64,000 nucleotides of DNA from Ruminococcus flavefaciens 007c (GTDB lineage: Bacteria > Bacillota > Clostridia > Oscillospirales > Ruminococcaceae). This document shows positions 15,331-24,337 of the stretch, in pieces; position 1 is the first letter of the stretch, and the number at the start of each line of letters is the position of its first letter. The DNA lies in assembly GCF_000571935.1 (NCBI RefSeq), contig NZ_ATAX01000007.1, forward strand, positions 48,567 to 112,566. Direction: 5' to 3'. The translations under genes and the position numbers were made by a program. Under the pieces are notes generated by a model that saw only the letters and a list, made by a program, of their open reading frames with translations, searched no databases and was not told the DNA's origin.

Positions 15331-16452
15331 TTACAGTGTTGCGATATAGTCCATGAAGTTCTGCTTGTTCTCAAGAGCAGTTGTAGTAGGTCTGCCAAGA
15401 TCGTCTCTTGCACCGATAGAGCACTCTACCTCGATGAGTGAGAGCTCGTTTCTTGCCTTTGCAGCAGCAAGCTCGCTGTCAAGCTTCTCAAAGCTGTCTA
15501 CCTTTACAGCATTGGGATAACCGCAGGCCTTTGCAACGCCTACTATGTCTATCTGACCTGCAACTGTGGGCATACCGCCTACAGTCTCGTGAGCAGAGTT
15601 GTTGATGATAACGTGAACCATGTTATTGGGCTTGTTAGCTCCGAGAAGAGCCATGCTTCCCATGTGCATGAGCATTGCGCCGTCACCGTCGATACACCAG
15701 ATCTTCTGCTGAGGCTTCTCGGAAGCAACGCCGAGAGCGATAGATGAGCTGTGTCCCATTGAACCTACTGTAAGGAAGTCATACTTATGTGACTGTCCGT
15801 TGGCCTCTCTGATCTCAAAGAGCTCACGGCTTGCCTTACCTGTTGTGCTTACGATAGGATCCTCGCCGCTTACCTTTACGATATGGCGGATGATCTCCTC
15901 ACGCACCATTGTATTGTCGTTCTTGTATACGACCTTCTCGTCATAGCTGATCGCGCCCTTGCGGATAACGAATGCTACCTGCTTGCCGCTTGCAAGAACT
16001 GCTCTGAACTTCTCCATAGCAGCCTTTACCTCGTCATCGGTAGTATCCTTGCCGATTATGAATGTAGCGATGTCCATATCCTCGAGAAGCTTTACTGTAA
16101 CCTCGCCCTGATAGATATGCTGGGGCTCATCGTGTATACCGGGCTCGCCTCTCCAGCCTACGATAAATACCATGGGGATAGCGTAGACCTTGTCGTTGAG
16201 AAGGCTTGCAACAGGGTTGATGATATTGCCTTCGCCGCTGTTCTGCATATAAACTACGGGCACATTTCCCGTAGCAAGGTGGTAACCTGCTGCAAGAGCA
16301 GTACAGTTACCCTCGTTTGCTGCGATAACATGATGGTGCTTGTCGATACCGAATGTGTTCATCAGGTAATTGCAAAGAGCCTTGAGCTGGCTGTCGGGGA
16401 CGCCTGTATAGAAATCAGCGCCTATAATTTCAACGAGTTTTTCAACTTTCAT
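15331..16452 (-). CDS. ppd: Phosphonopyruvate decarboxylase
   Basis: This 373-residue thiamine-diphosphate enzyme begins with the family hallmark LVEIIGADFYTGVPDSQLKAL. It has the substrate-side Glu in AANEGNCTALAAGY, the cofactor loop GDGAMLMHMGSMALLG with NNSAHETVGGMPT, and the Ppd/Fom2 length. It converts 3-phosphonopyruvate to phosphonoacetaldehyde and CO2, the irreversible step that pulls the unfavourable PEP mutase reaction forward. The chosen ATG (16452) has AGGTG 6 bases upstream; an in-frame GTG at 16461 is less well placed. The gene follows the alcohol dehydrogenase directly and lies in the same operon as the PEP mutase, which supports this over sulfopyruvate decarboxylase. Confidence 0.93.
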   Translation of the reverse strand: MKVEKLVEIIGADFYTGVPDSQLKALCNYLMNTFGIDKHHHVIAANEGNCTALAAGYHLATGNVPVVYMQNSGEGNIINPVASLLNDKVYAIPMVFIVGWRGEPGIHDEPQHIYQGEVTVKLLEDMDIATFIIGKDTTDDEVKAAMEKFRAVLASGKQVAFVIRKGAISYDEKVVYKNDNTMVREEIIRHIVKVSGEDPIVSTTGKASRELFEIREANGQSHKYDFLTVGSMGHSSSIALGVASEKPQQKIWCIDGDGAMLMHMGSMALLGANKPNNMVHVIINNSAHETVGGMPTVAGQIDIVGVAKACGYPNAVKVDSFEKLDSELAAAKARNELSLIEVECSIGARDDLGRPTTTALENKQNFMDYIATL

Positions 16453-16453
16453 T

Positions 16454-17572
16454 TTATTCACCTAAAATCTCTCTATAAAGTTTTTCCACAGTCGGAACAT
16501 CAAGTCCGACAGGATTATTTTTAAGTCTTACGGGATTTACGGAGGTCTTGAGAATATCTATATCGGCCTCTGATCTCATCTTGGGGACTTCAAGACCGAT
16601 CTTTCCGAAGATCTCATTGAACTTTTCAGCTGCCTTTTCAGCTGTATCACAGCCCATTGCAGCTGCGATCTCGCCGAATATCTTTCTGAGATGCTCCTCT
16701 CCTCTCTTATCGATGCACTTATCAACAGCAGTTATCATATAAGGGAAAAGCTTCCTTATGCAAAGAGCTGCCGCATGACCGTGGGATACGCCGTAAAGGC
16801 TTGTGAGCTTATAGCACATTGCATGACCTGCTGTGGTCTGCGTTATATTTATAGCCTTGCCTGCCAGATTTGCAGCTCTGAGCATATTGGCATTGGCTGC
16901 ATCGTCATTGGCAAAATAGCCGTCCATATTCTCAAGTATGATCTTTATAGCTTCCCTGCTGTAACCCATGCTCTCGTCAGTGCTGTTCACTGACCAGAAG
17001 GATTCGATGGCGTGGCAGAAAGCATCCATCATAGTGGACTTCTTCTGGTATACGGGAAGTGTCCTGAGAACACTGGGATCAAACATAACAGTCTCGGGGA
17101 TACAGCTGTAATCCGCTACGGACTGCTTGTTTCCCTGATAGTATATTACCGCATAGCGTGTCGCTTCGCTGCCTGTGCCGGCAGTTGTGGGAACTGCAAG
17201 GAAGGGGATGCTGTTGGGAACTATCTCCTGACTGAGATAGCCGCCTTCAGCTCCGTCGCCCTTCATATTGCTGTAAAGCTTTATGCACTTTGCAACATCC
17301 AGAGCGGAGCCGCCGCCGATGGCCATAATGCCGTCGCAGCCGCTACTTCTGAATATATCAACGCCTTTTACTACCGATTCATACAGCGGGTTTGGCTGAA
17401 AATCGTCAAATCTGATCATTTCGGTATCTATTTCTGGCAGATGCTCGTTTATGGAGGTAAGGAACTGCAGAGAGCTGTCGCATACCAGCATCAGCTTCTT
17501 TATATTGTTTTCCTTTACCCAGCGGTCAAGCTCTGCATAGCCGTTTTCAGCTGTAATGATCTTCTGGCTCAT
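16454..17572 (-). CDS. Iron-containing alcohol dehydrogenase, probable phosphonoacetaldehyde reductase
   Basis: This 372-residue type III alcohol dehydrogenase has the NAD(P)-binding motif AIGGGSALDVAKCI, PTTAGTGSEATRYAV, and metal-binding His residues in MDAFCHAIESFWS and GVSHGHAAALC. Related enzymes next to PEP mutase and Ppd genes (the PhpC/FomC/DhpG type) reduce phosphonoacetaldehyde to 2-hydroxyethylphosphonate. The position between those two genes makes that the best assignment. The start codon follows GGAGGAA, which overlaps the stop codon of the PEP mutase gene, indicating tight translational coupling. The alternative of a general alcohol dehydrogenase is less likely in this context. 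Confidence 0.85.
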   Translation of the reverse strand: MSQKIITAENGYAELDRWVKENNIKKLMLVCDSSLQFLTSINEHLPEIDTEMIRFDDFQPNPLYESVVKGVDIFRSSGCDGIMAIGGGSALDVAKCIKLYSNMKGDGAEGGYLSQEIVPNSIPFLAVPTTAGTGSEATRYAVIYYQGNKQSVADYSCIPETVMFDPSVLRTLPVYQKKSTMMDAFCHAIESFWSVNSTDESMGYSREAIKIILENMDGYFANDDAANANMLRAANLAGKAINITQTTAGHAMCYKLTSLYGVSHGHAAALCIRKLFPYMITAVDKCIDKRGEEHLRKIFGEIAAAMGCDTAEKAAEKFNEIFGKIGLEVPKMRSEADIDILKTSVNPVRLKNNPVGLDVPTVEKLYREILGE

Positions 17573-17575
17573 CGC

Positions 17576-19582
17576 TTATTCCTCCGGGATAAGTGTGATG
17601 ATCTCCTTGATGCTCATGCACTTATCGTCACATTCCTTAGCTCTGTGGTTCTCAAGGATAGTCTTTGCAGCATCCTGCATTGCAGGGAAACCAGTTCTTG
17701 TGAGCTGGTTAGCATATATGATGATATTTGCTCCGCGCTCCTTGAACTCTTCCTCGTATACAGCATTGAATGATGTAGGAACGAGTACGATGGGAGTTGT
17801 CTTGTCCTTCTCACGGAACTTCTCGATGAACTCGAAGATCTCTGAAGGATCCTTTTTACGGCTGTGGATCATGATTGCATCAGCTCCTGCACCTGCAAAG
17901 GCAAATGCTCTCTCAAGCGCATCGTCCATTCCTCTTTCGAGGATAAGGCTCTCGATACGTGCACAGATCATGAAATCAGCTGTCTTCTGAGCTCTCTTAC
18001 CGGCCTTGATCTTCTCGCAGAAGTTCTCGATGCTATCCTGAGTCTGCTGTACCTCTGTACCGAAGAGGCTGTTCTTCTTCAGACCTGTCTTGTCCTCGAT
18101 GATGACCATTGAAACGCCCATACGCTCCAGTGATCTTACTGTATATACGAAGTGCTCTGTAAGTCCGCCTGTATCGCCGTCGAAGATGATAGGCTTCGTG
18201 GTAACTTCCATAATATCATCTATTGTACGGAAACGACTTGTCATATCGACCAGCTCGATGTCGGGCTTGCCCTTTGCGGTAGAGTCGCAGAGTGAGCTTA
18301 CCCACATAGCGTCGAACTGCTTTGTGCCGCCGTCCTGATATACCTTTGTCTTTTCAACGATAAGGCCTGTGATACCGCTGTGAGCTTCCATAGCAGTGAT
18401 AAGGCCCTTCATTTCAAGAGTCTTCTTGAGTCTTGAACGTCTTACATCAGGCAGTGAGAGCTCTGCTCTTGCTCTGTCCTCCATTGCCTTGTACTTGCTG
18501 TCGTTGGAGTAAGGGAACTCAACAAGCTTTCCGCCGTAGGAAGCAAGTATGGATACTACCTCGTCACGAACGGGCTTCTGGAAGCCGTTTACCCAGTCGT
18601 CGCCGTGTACAACGATATCGGGCTTGTACTGCTCAAGGTTTTCCTTGTAGCTGAGAGTCTTCTGGTCAACTACCTTGTATACGCCTGCAATATTCTCGAA
18701 CATCACCTTGCGCTCGGAAGCAGGTACGAGGGGGTATCTCTTATAGCCTGCAACTGCCTCATCGGAAAGAACGCCGATGATGAGCTTGCCGAGGCGCTGT
18801 GCCTTCTTGATAATGGCGATGTGTCCACCGTGGATTATATCAGTAGAGAAGGTCATATATACTGTTCTGTTCTCGACCTCCTTGAGTCTTGCACTTACAA
18901 CTGCAAGATCCTCGGGATTGTCTATCTCCGAGCAAAGCATATTCTGTACGTCGAGAGCTGCGATATTGCACTGACCGTCAAGCTCGTTGAGTGCATTCTC
19001 GGCATATACCTTTGTGTTGTCCGACTCGCAGAACTCAACCATCTTATCCAGCCACTTCTTCCAGTCGTCCTTCTTCAGCTTGTAAAGGGGCTGAGCAGCC
19101 ATAGCGTCATTGAAGAAATCAATGCCCACCTTCTGTACATAACCGTCCTTGATAACAGCCTTGAAGTCCTTCTCGGGGAGCTCAAGTGTAGAAGATACTG
19201 TCATGCAGGAGGTCTCTGAGTCAACTACCTTATCGAATACCTCATTCTCAAATACGAGGTCGCCGTGCATGAGAATGATGTCATCATCGAGGGACTCTCT
19301 TGCACAGTAGATAGAATAGATATAGTTTGTCTTGTCGTAAACAGGGTTTTTTACAAATGTAAAATGCAGCGGCAGTCCGAGACTCTGGCAGTAATTGACA
19401 AGAACGCTGTCAAAAAAGCCTGTTGTCATTACGACTTCAGTTATACCTGCGTCTGCGATCTGCTTCAGCTGATGTGACAGGATAGTCTCGTTTGTACTTA
19501 TCTCTGTCATACATTTGGGGTGTTCCGAGGTCAATACTCCCATGCGGGTGCCGAGACCGGAGTTCAGAATAAGTGCTTTCAT
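17576..19582 (-). CDS. pepM: Trifunctional fusion: LicC-like nucleotidyltransferase, TagD-like cytidylyltransferase and PEP mutase
   Basis: This is a 668-residue three-domain protein. Residues 1-225 form an NTP transferase of the LicC/GlmU-like fold (NSGLGTRMGVLTSEHPKCM, metal site HGDLVF). Residues about 240-365 form a HxGH-type cytidylyltransferase (HGGH at 251-254, then LVPASERKVMF). Residues about 390-668 are PEP mutase, with DGDTGG (468-473) and the diagnostic EDKTGLKKNS (496-505) that separates mutases from isocitrate or methylisocitrate lyases. PEP mutase makes the C-P bond of 3-phosphonopyruvate. The two attached nucleotidyltransferases are expected to activate the final phosphonate as a CMP ester, like CMP-choline made by LicC. 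The start at 19582 has AAGGAG nine bases upstream; an upstream in-frame codon at 19621 would overlap the preceding gene. Two different nucleotidyltransferase folds in one chain is unusual. Confidence 0.93.
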   Translation of the reverse strand: MKALILNSGLGTRMGVLTSEHPKCMTEISTNETILSHQLKQIADAGITEVVMTTGFFDSVLVNYCQSLGLPLHFTFVKNPVYDKTNYIYSIYCARESLDDDIILMHGDLVFENEVFDKVVDSETSCMTVSSTLELPEKDFKAVIKDGYVQKVGIDFFNDAMAAQPLYKLKKDDWKKWLDKMVEFCESDNTKVYAENALNELDGQCNIAALDVQNMLCSEIDNPEDLAVVSARLKEVENRTVYMTFSTDIIHGGHIAIIKKAQRLGKLIIGVLSDEAVAGYKRYPLVPASERKVMFENIAGVYKVVDQKTLSYKENLEQYKPDIVVHGDDWVNGFQKPVRDEVVSILASYGGKLVEFPYSNDSKYKAMEDRARAELSLPDVRRSRLKKTLEMKGLITAMEAHSGITGLIVEKTKVYQDGGTKQFDAMWVSSLCDSTAKGKPDIELVDMTSRFRTIDDIMEVTTKPIIFDGDTGGLTEHFVYTVRSLERMGVSMVIIEDKTGLKKNSLFGTEVQQTQDSIENFCEKIKAGKRAQKTADFMICARIESLILERGMDDALERAFAFAGAGADAIMIHSRKKDPSEIFEFIEKFREKDKTTPIVLVPTSFNAVYEEEFKERGANIIIYANQLTRTGFPAMQDAAKTILENHRAKECDDKCMSIKEIITLIPEE

Positions 19583-19608
19583 TTTCCATTTCTCCTTGAT
19601 TTTAATAA

Positions 19609-20943
19609 TTACTTCAGGCAATGGATATTTCCCGAGTAGAATTTCTCCATTACCGTACAGATTGCCTTTGATACCGCAGGATCAACGTATGCGTCCTGCC
19701 TGCCTGCTGTTATGGCTCTGACAAATGCCGCTATCTCGTAGCGTATGCCTTCGCCGTCCAGCTGATAGAAATACCTTTTGTTATTTGAGGGATCTTCAAA
19801 ACGAACCTCAAAATAGTCTGTTTTCCACCACGGCGCAGGAACTATGATATACCCCTTTGTACCTGAGACCACAAGCTCCCCTTCCGACTTCATGCCCTTG
19901 CCTATGCGTACAGAGGCAACTGCCGAGGGATAAGTGAGGTCTATCTTTGAGAATATATCGAAATCCTTTGTGCCTTCGATCATTTTTGAAGCGATATTCA
20001 TACCTATGAAATCGCTTCCCAGTATCTGGAATACAGGCAGAAGTCCCGGAGGGCCCCATTCCGTTATGGTATTCCAGTTCTTTGAAAGTATTTCGGGGCT
20101 GCAGGCTCCGAAGTCCTTCATACTGGTGCATACGCTGTCCACAGAAACGACTTCGCCTATCTTTCCTGATTTTATCAGGAGAAGCAGTCTTTCATAGGCA
20201 GTGGCATATGCAGTCTTTATTCCTTCCATAAGGATACATTTATTTGCTTTTGCAAGCTCAAAGAGCTTTTCACATTCGGCTGCCGTCAGAGCGAAGGGCG
20301 ACTCACATAACACGTGCTTGCCGTGTTCGAGAGCGGCAGAGACCTGCCTGAAATGTGCAGAGGGATGTGAAGCCACATACACTGCATCGACCCTGTCCAG
20401 GAACTCGTCATAGTCCTCGATATTCTCCAGACCGTTCCAGCTGTGGTCTCCGAGGATCGCAGCGGGCTCGACTCCGTTGACATATCTGACCTCTCTCATG
20501 AACTTGTCTATGCTCGTCAGAGTCGTATCGGTCTCACCTATGATACCGATGCGGACGTGGTTCTTGTCCGCTCTGAGCTCTGTACTTGACACGCCTTCGG
20601 TTCGTGAGAGGTATACCACCTTGCAGTAATTGCTGAGGTAATCGAAATGCCCCTGCCAGTCCGAGCCGACAGTGAAAATATCTATGTTATACTTTCGTAT
20701 GTCATCTATTTTCTGACCTTCGTACTCTTCGACTATGACCTCGTCGGCAATTCCTGTTGCACGAACCGCCTCAAGACGGTCGGTCAGGGACTGCTGATTA
20801 TTGATCTTTCCGCGGGTCTTGTCGAAGTCGTCACTGGTCACGCCGACTATAAGGTAATCACCGAGAGCCTTGGCACGTTCCAGCAGTCGGATATGTCCGT
20901 AGTGGAGCAGATCGTAAGTTCCGTAAGTTATAACCTTGACCAT
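19609..20943 (-). CDS. Fusion of TagD-like cytidylyltransferase with a Gfo/Idh/MocA-type oxidoreductase
   Basis: This is a 444-residue two-domain protein. Residues 1-130 resemble glycerol-3-phosphate cytidylyltransferase: TYGTYDLLHYGHIRLLERAK with the HxGH motif, and RTEGVSSTELR matching the TagD C-terminal motif. Residues about 131-444 have the length and layout of a Gfo/Idh/MocA dehydrogenase (Rossmann half, then a beta-sheet half with ITEWGPPGLLP). The dehydrogenase part is odd: the dinucleotide turn reads GIIGETDTTL and the usual E-K-P reads CESPFALT, so the conserved Lys is Ser. It may use an altered mechanism or have a binding role. It lies between the aminotransferase and PEP mutase genes. 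A role in making a CDP-activated glycerol-like or phosphonate unit is inferred. Confidence 0.85.
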   Translation of the reverse strand: MVKVITYGTYDLLHYGHIRLLERAKALGDYLIVGVTSDDFDKTRGKINNQQSLTDRLEAVRATGIADEVIVEEYEGQKIDDIRKYNIDIFTVGSDWQGHFDYLSNYCKVVYLSRTEGVSSTELRADKNHVRIGIIGETDTTLTSIDKFMREVRYVNGVEPAAILGDHSWNGLENIEDYDEFLDRVDAVYVASHPSAHFRQVSAALEHGKHVLCESPFALTAAECEKLFELAKANKCILMEGIKTAYATAYERLLLLIKSGKIGEVVSVDSVCTSMKDFGACSPEILSKNWNTITEWGPPGLLPVFQILGSDFIGMNIASKMIEGTKDFDIFSKIDLTYPSAVASVRIGKGMKSEGELVVSGTKGYIIVPAPWWKTDYFEVRFEDPSNNKRYFYQLDGEGIRYEIAAFVRAITAGRQDAYVDPAVSKAICTVMEKFYSGNIHCLK

Positions 20944-20985
20944 AGGATAATTCTCCGTATCATATTCCGTACTTCATGTCAAAGC

Positions 20986-22053
20986 TTACAGAAGACCGCG
21001 TTTTGACATATCATGGAGCGCGTCAAGGAGCTCCTGATTGTTTTCATCTGTAATATTGCCTATATGTCCCACTCTGAATACTGTATCAGCCAGTTCTCCG
21101 CCGTTGGGGCATACCCAGATGTGGTACTCGTCCTTGAGTATACGGATGATCTCCTTTGCGGAAACGCCTGTGGGATGAAGAGAGGTAACTGTATTTGAAG
21201 GCGATTCCGAAACAAATTCAAAAGGCAGATCGCTGATGCCGTCCCTGAATGTCTTTGCTACGGATGCTATCCTTTTTCTTTCGGCAGCGATTCCGCCGTT
21301 ATTTACTATAAGCTCAAGGCGCTTGTGTATCTGAAGAAGAGTGGTAACAGCAGGTGTAAAGGGAGTCTGTCCTCTTTCTCCGTTTTTGAGAGCCTGCTTC
21401 ATACTGAGGTACATACATACCTCTTTATTCTCCTCAACTCTTTCCAGAGCGGCAGGTGACAGCGCGATAAGAGAGATGCCCGGCTGAACAGCCAGAGCCT
21501 TCTGTGAGCCTGTCAGTACAGCGGCAGCCCCCATCTTCTCCATATCCAGCTCATCTGCGATAAACGCGCTTATGGCGTCAACTATGAGCATGATATTATT
21601 CTTTTTGCAGAAATCAGAAACAAGGTCCATATCATACAGAACACCTGAAGAAGTCTCGTGCATATTTATCAGCAGAGCCGTATGATCCTCAAGACCTTCC
21701 AGCTGCTCTTTTCTGAGCTGTCTGCCGAATTCGCACTTGACCTCAGTAAAATTCCTGCCATGGACCTCGCATAATTCTACAAACCTATGTCCGAAACTTC
21801 CGCCGTTGATAACGATGACCCTATCCTTGTCGCTGAGAATATTCATGACGCAGGATTCCATTGCACCTGTACCCGATGTAGTCAGGAATACACATCTGCT
21901 CTTTTCGGGAGCATGGAGCATATCAAGGATCATTTTCTCGTTCTCAAGCATGATCTGTGAAAATTCAGGTGTCCTGAAATAAGGTGTTGAATGATTTGCG
22001 ACCTCGATCACTTCATCACTCGACATTACAGGACCGACTGTAAAATTCAGCAT
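20986..22053 (-). CDS. PhnW-like aminotransferase, probable 2-aminoethylphosphonate-forming transaminase
   Basis: This 355-residue fold-type I PLP enzyme of the alanine-glyoxylate/PhnW group begins LNFTVGPVMSSDEV. It has TTSGTGAMES for phosphate binding, Asp in VDAISAFIADEL and the PLP-binding Lys in TGSQKALAVQPG. PhnW interconverts 2-aminoethylphosphonate and phosphonoacetaldehyde with pyruvate/alanine. In an operon that makes phosphonoacetaldehyde, it most plausibly runs in the synthetic direction to give 2-aminoethylphosphonate. An aspartate or serine aminotransferase cannot be excluded by sequence reading alone. GAGGAGG precedes the ATG. Confidence 0.85.
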   Translation of the reverse strand: MLNFTVGPVMSSDEVIEVANHSTPYFRTPEFSQIMLENEKMILDMLHAPEKSRCVFLTTSGTGAMESCVMNILSDKDRVIVINGGSFGHRFVELCEVHGRNFTEVKCEFGRQLRKEQLEGLEDHTALLINMHETSSGVLYDMDLVSDFCKKNNIMLIVDAISAFIADELDMEKMGAAAVLTGSQKALAVQPGISLIALSPAALERVEENKEVCMYLSMKQALKNGERGQTPFTPAVTTLLQIHKRLELIVNNGGIAAERKRIASVAKTFRDGISDLPFEFVSESPSNTVTSLHPTGVSAKEIIRILKDEYHIWVCPNGGELADTVFRVGHIGNITDENNQELLDALHDMSKRGLL

Positions 22054-22096
22054 TATACCATATCCTCCTCTTTATATTTATCAAAAAATCACAGGC

Positions 22097-23332
22097 TTAT
22101 GTAAGCCTTAAAACCAGCTTTTTCTTTCTGCCGACTCTCTTCTCGGCATATAACGACGAATACCGCCAGCTGTAAGCCATTGCCGTAAAATATGAAAGGA
22201 ATGCATAGGAATAAGTCTCACATTCTACCATATCTATTACCATTGCAGCAAAAATACATACTGCAAAGAAAGGAACTATGGGACTTTTCTTGTATTCCGA
22301 GAGTTTGTTCATCCCCGTCCATACGATAAACATGAACATACCGAGAGCTACGAAACCTCCACGCAATGCTACCTCAAGATACTGATCATGACAATTGACG
22401 TTCTGAAGAAAAACAAAAGTTACATCCGTCGCCTGACTTCCTATTCCGAGTACAGGGTGTTTCATTATGACTTCCTCAGCAGCGACCCAAATAAAGGTTC
22501 TGTGCGAGAAAGTGATATTCTCTCCGAAAGCCATTGCAAGAAGCCCAGTATACTGTCCGACTGCAAGGAAAATAAGTGAAAAAGCAACTATTCCCGATGC
22601 TGCAAAATAAAGTATCCTCGGATCTATTTTTCTTATTGTCTTTATCCTATCTCCAAAGAAGTAATAAAGAGCGATAGCTGTTATTATTATCGAACCCGTA
22701 AGAGATTCGCCCAGTACCTCCATAAGCAGCGAAAGCCCCAGAGCCGCAATCATATTATAGTTTACACGTTTTTGTTTCTTCTTGAGTGACTCCTCCAAAT
22801 ATGAGAAAAGAATAAGCATAAGTCCATAGAACTTATAGGCGTTTCTGTTTCCGAGGAAGGTGTTGGGCTTATCATCAAGTCTAATTACCTTCGGAGTCGT
22901 ATACAGTCCATTAGGAAACAAGAAGTAAGTGGCTATATTTATAAGAATATACGCCGTCAGCACGTACCTGAACACCAAAAGCAACTCTTTTTCTCTGCCC
23001 GAACCTATACACAGCACGATAAGAGAAACGGTACCGATCAGTGGAGCAACATAGTTCAAGCATTTGTGTATGTGTCCATGATATATCACCGTTGAAAACA
23101 TCAGTATAATACAGAACACACAGTTCAGTACATACATCAGATTGACCTTTTTCTTTACGATGACGAGAGCTGCGGGACAGATTGCCACCAGATATTGAAA
23201 CCATCTGAAAAGGCCATAAAATCCCTGAGGAAGTATATACGAATAGCTGTTTGGCGTCCATAATACAAGAATTGTTCCAAAAAACAGGACATACTCAAAT
23301 AAAGCATCAAGGTTTTTAAATCTCAGTTTCAT
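22097..23332 (-). CDS. wzy: Wzy-type polysaccharide polymerase (O-antigen ligase superfamily)
   Basis: This 411-residue membrane protein has about ten hydrophobic segments and a large extracytoplasmic loop. That loop contains GENITFSHRTFIWVAAEEVI followed by HPVLGIGSQ, the Wzy_C pattern (Arg, then Ile-Trp, then Pro-x-x-G-x-G). Such proteins link repeat units at the outer membrane leaflet face, or ligate glycans. With Wzx and a priming transferase in the operon, polymerase is the better call. The gene lies between the GT2 and the aminotransferase genes, six bases after the GT2 stop. AAAGGAT precedes the ATG. Confidence 0.85.
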   Translation of the reverse strand: MKLRFKNLDALFEYVLFFGTILVLWTPNSYSYILPQGFYGLFRWFQYLVAICPAALVIVKKKVNLMYVLNCVFCIILMFSTVIYHGHIHKCLNYVAPLIGTVSLIVLCIGSGREKELLLVFRYVLTAYILINIATYFLFPNGLYTTPKVIRLDDKPNTFLGNRNAYKFYGLMLILFSYLEESLKKKQKRVNYNMIAALGLSLLMEVLGESLTGSIIITAIALYYFFGDRIKTIRKIDPRILYFAASGIVAFSLIFLAVGQYTGLLAMAFGENITFSHRTFIWVAAEEVIMKHPVLGIGSQATDVTFVFLQNVNCHDQYLEVALRGGFVALGMFMFIVWTGMNKLSEYKKSPIVPFFAVCIFAAMVIDMVECETYSYAFLSYFTAMAYSWRYSSLYAEKRVGRKKKLVLRLT

Positions 23333-23338
23333 ACCGGT

Positions 23339-24334
23339 CTATCCTTTGCAAAACTTCAGAAGCATTGATGCAAGTCCAAGCCTCATGGCGTAGTATTTTT
23401 TTCCGTAAAGGCGTTTTCCGTCCCTGAAGCCTATCCTTTTTGCGGCTCCTTTTACGAGAGGATCACAAAGGAAACTGCGGACATTCTTCAGCTTCTCCTT
23501 CTGTGAGACCATATGGAGATTCTCGTTCTCAATGGACATGAATGTCCTGTAAAGACACATACGGTCTGCCCTTCTGGCAAATTCCTCGGAATAAGCCTTG
23601 TTTTCCTTGGCAAAGGCCTTGATCTCAGCGTATATGAGCTTTACCATGCCGAAGTAATCCTCCACATACTTATGTGTTATGGACTCCTCGTTCTGGCGGT
23701 AATGCAGGAATTTTCTGTCCGTCATGGAATAGACCCTGCCGCAGAAGAAATGGAACTCGCTCAGGAGCATATAGTCCTCTGATCTTTTCAGCTTGTCGTT
23801 GAGTCTGAGTCCATGCTCCCTCAGGATCGACGTCCTGAACATACGGCAGTGAAGGAAGGGCACTACTCTGCGCTTTTCGCGGTAAATGAAGTCCAGCCAG
23901 AGCTTTTTGCACTCTTTTCCTTCATAAAGTCCCTGCTTCAGCATAGGATCAGGCTGAGGGACGATCCCCTTTTCCGAGAACCTGTCCAGACCCCATATGA
24001 CCATATCGGCTCCTGTGCTTTCGGCAGCCTCCAGCGCCTCGGCATAGGCGTTGGTGTCTATTTTATCATCTGCATCTATAATTGTGAAGTATTCACCCTT
24101 CATGCGGTCAAAGGCAGTATTTCTTGCACCTGCCACGCCCATATTCTCCTGATGTATAGGGACAATTCTCGGATCCCTCCTGCTGTACTCATTGATTATC
24201 TCAAGGGTATTATCGGAGGAGCCGTCATCCACCACAAGCACTTCAAGATCCTTGTAAGTCTGTCCGAGGACTGAATCCAGACACTCGGGCAGGTATTTTT
24301 CAGCATTATATGCTGCTATGATAACACTGATCAT
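23339..24334 (-). CDS. Family 2 glycosyltransferase
   Basis: This 331-residue GT-A fold enzyme begins MISVIIAAYNAEKYLPECLD, with VVDDGSSDNT for nucleotide binding and the metal-binding DAD in YFTIIDADDKID. It is the only clear sugar transferase in the operon besides the priming enzyme, so the repeat unit may be short or other transferases may lie elsewhere. The ATG at 24334 follows AAAGGAG by seven bases; a TTG three bases earlier is not needed. The donor and acceptor are unknown. The basic C-terminus suggests membrane association. Confidence 0.9.
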   Translation of the reverse strand: MISVIIAAYNAEKYLPECLDSVLGQTYKDLEVLVVDDGSSDNTLEIINEYSRRDPRIVPIHQENMGVAGARNTAFDRMKGEYFTIIDADDKIDTNAYAEALEAAESTGADMVIWGLDRFSEKGIVPQPDPMLKQGLYEGKECKKLWLDFIYREKRRVVPFLHCRMFRTSILREHGLRLNDKLKRSEDYMLLSEFHFFCGRVYSMTDRKFLHYRQNEESITHKYVEDYFGMVKLIYAEIKAFAKENKAYSEEFARRADRMCLYRTFMSIENENLHMVSQKEKLKNVRSFLCDPLVKGAAKRIGFRDGKRLYGKKYYAMRLGLASMLLKFCKG

Positions 24335-24337
24335 CAA

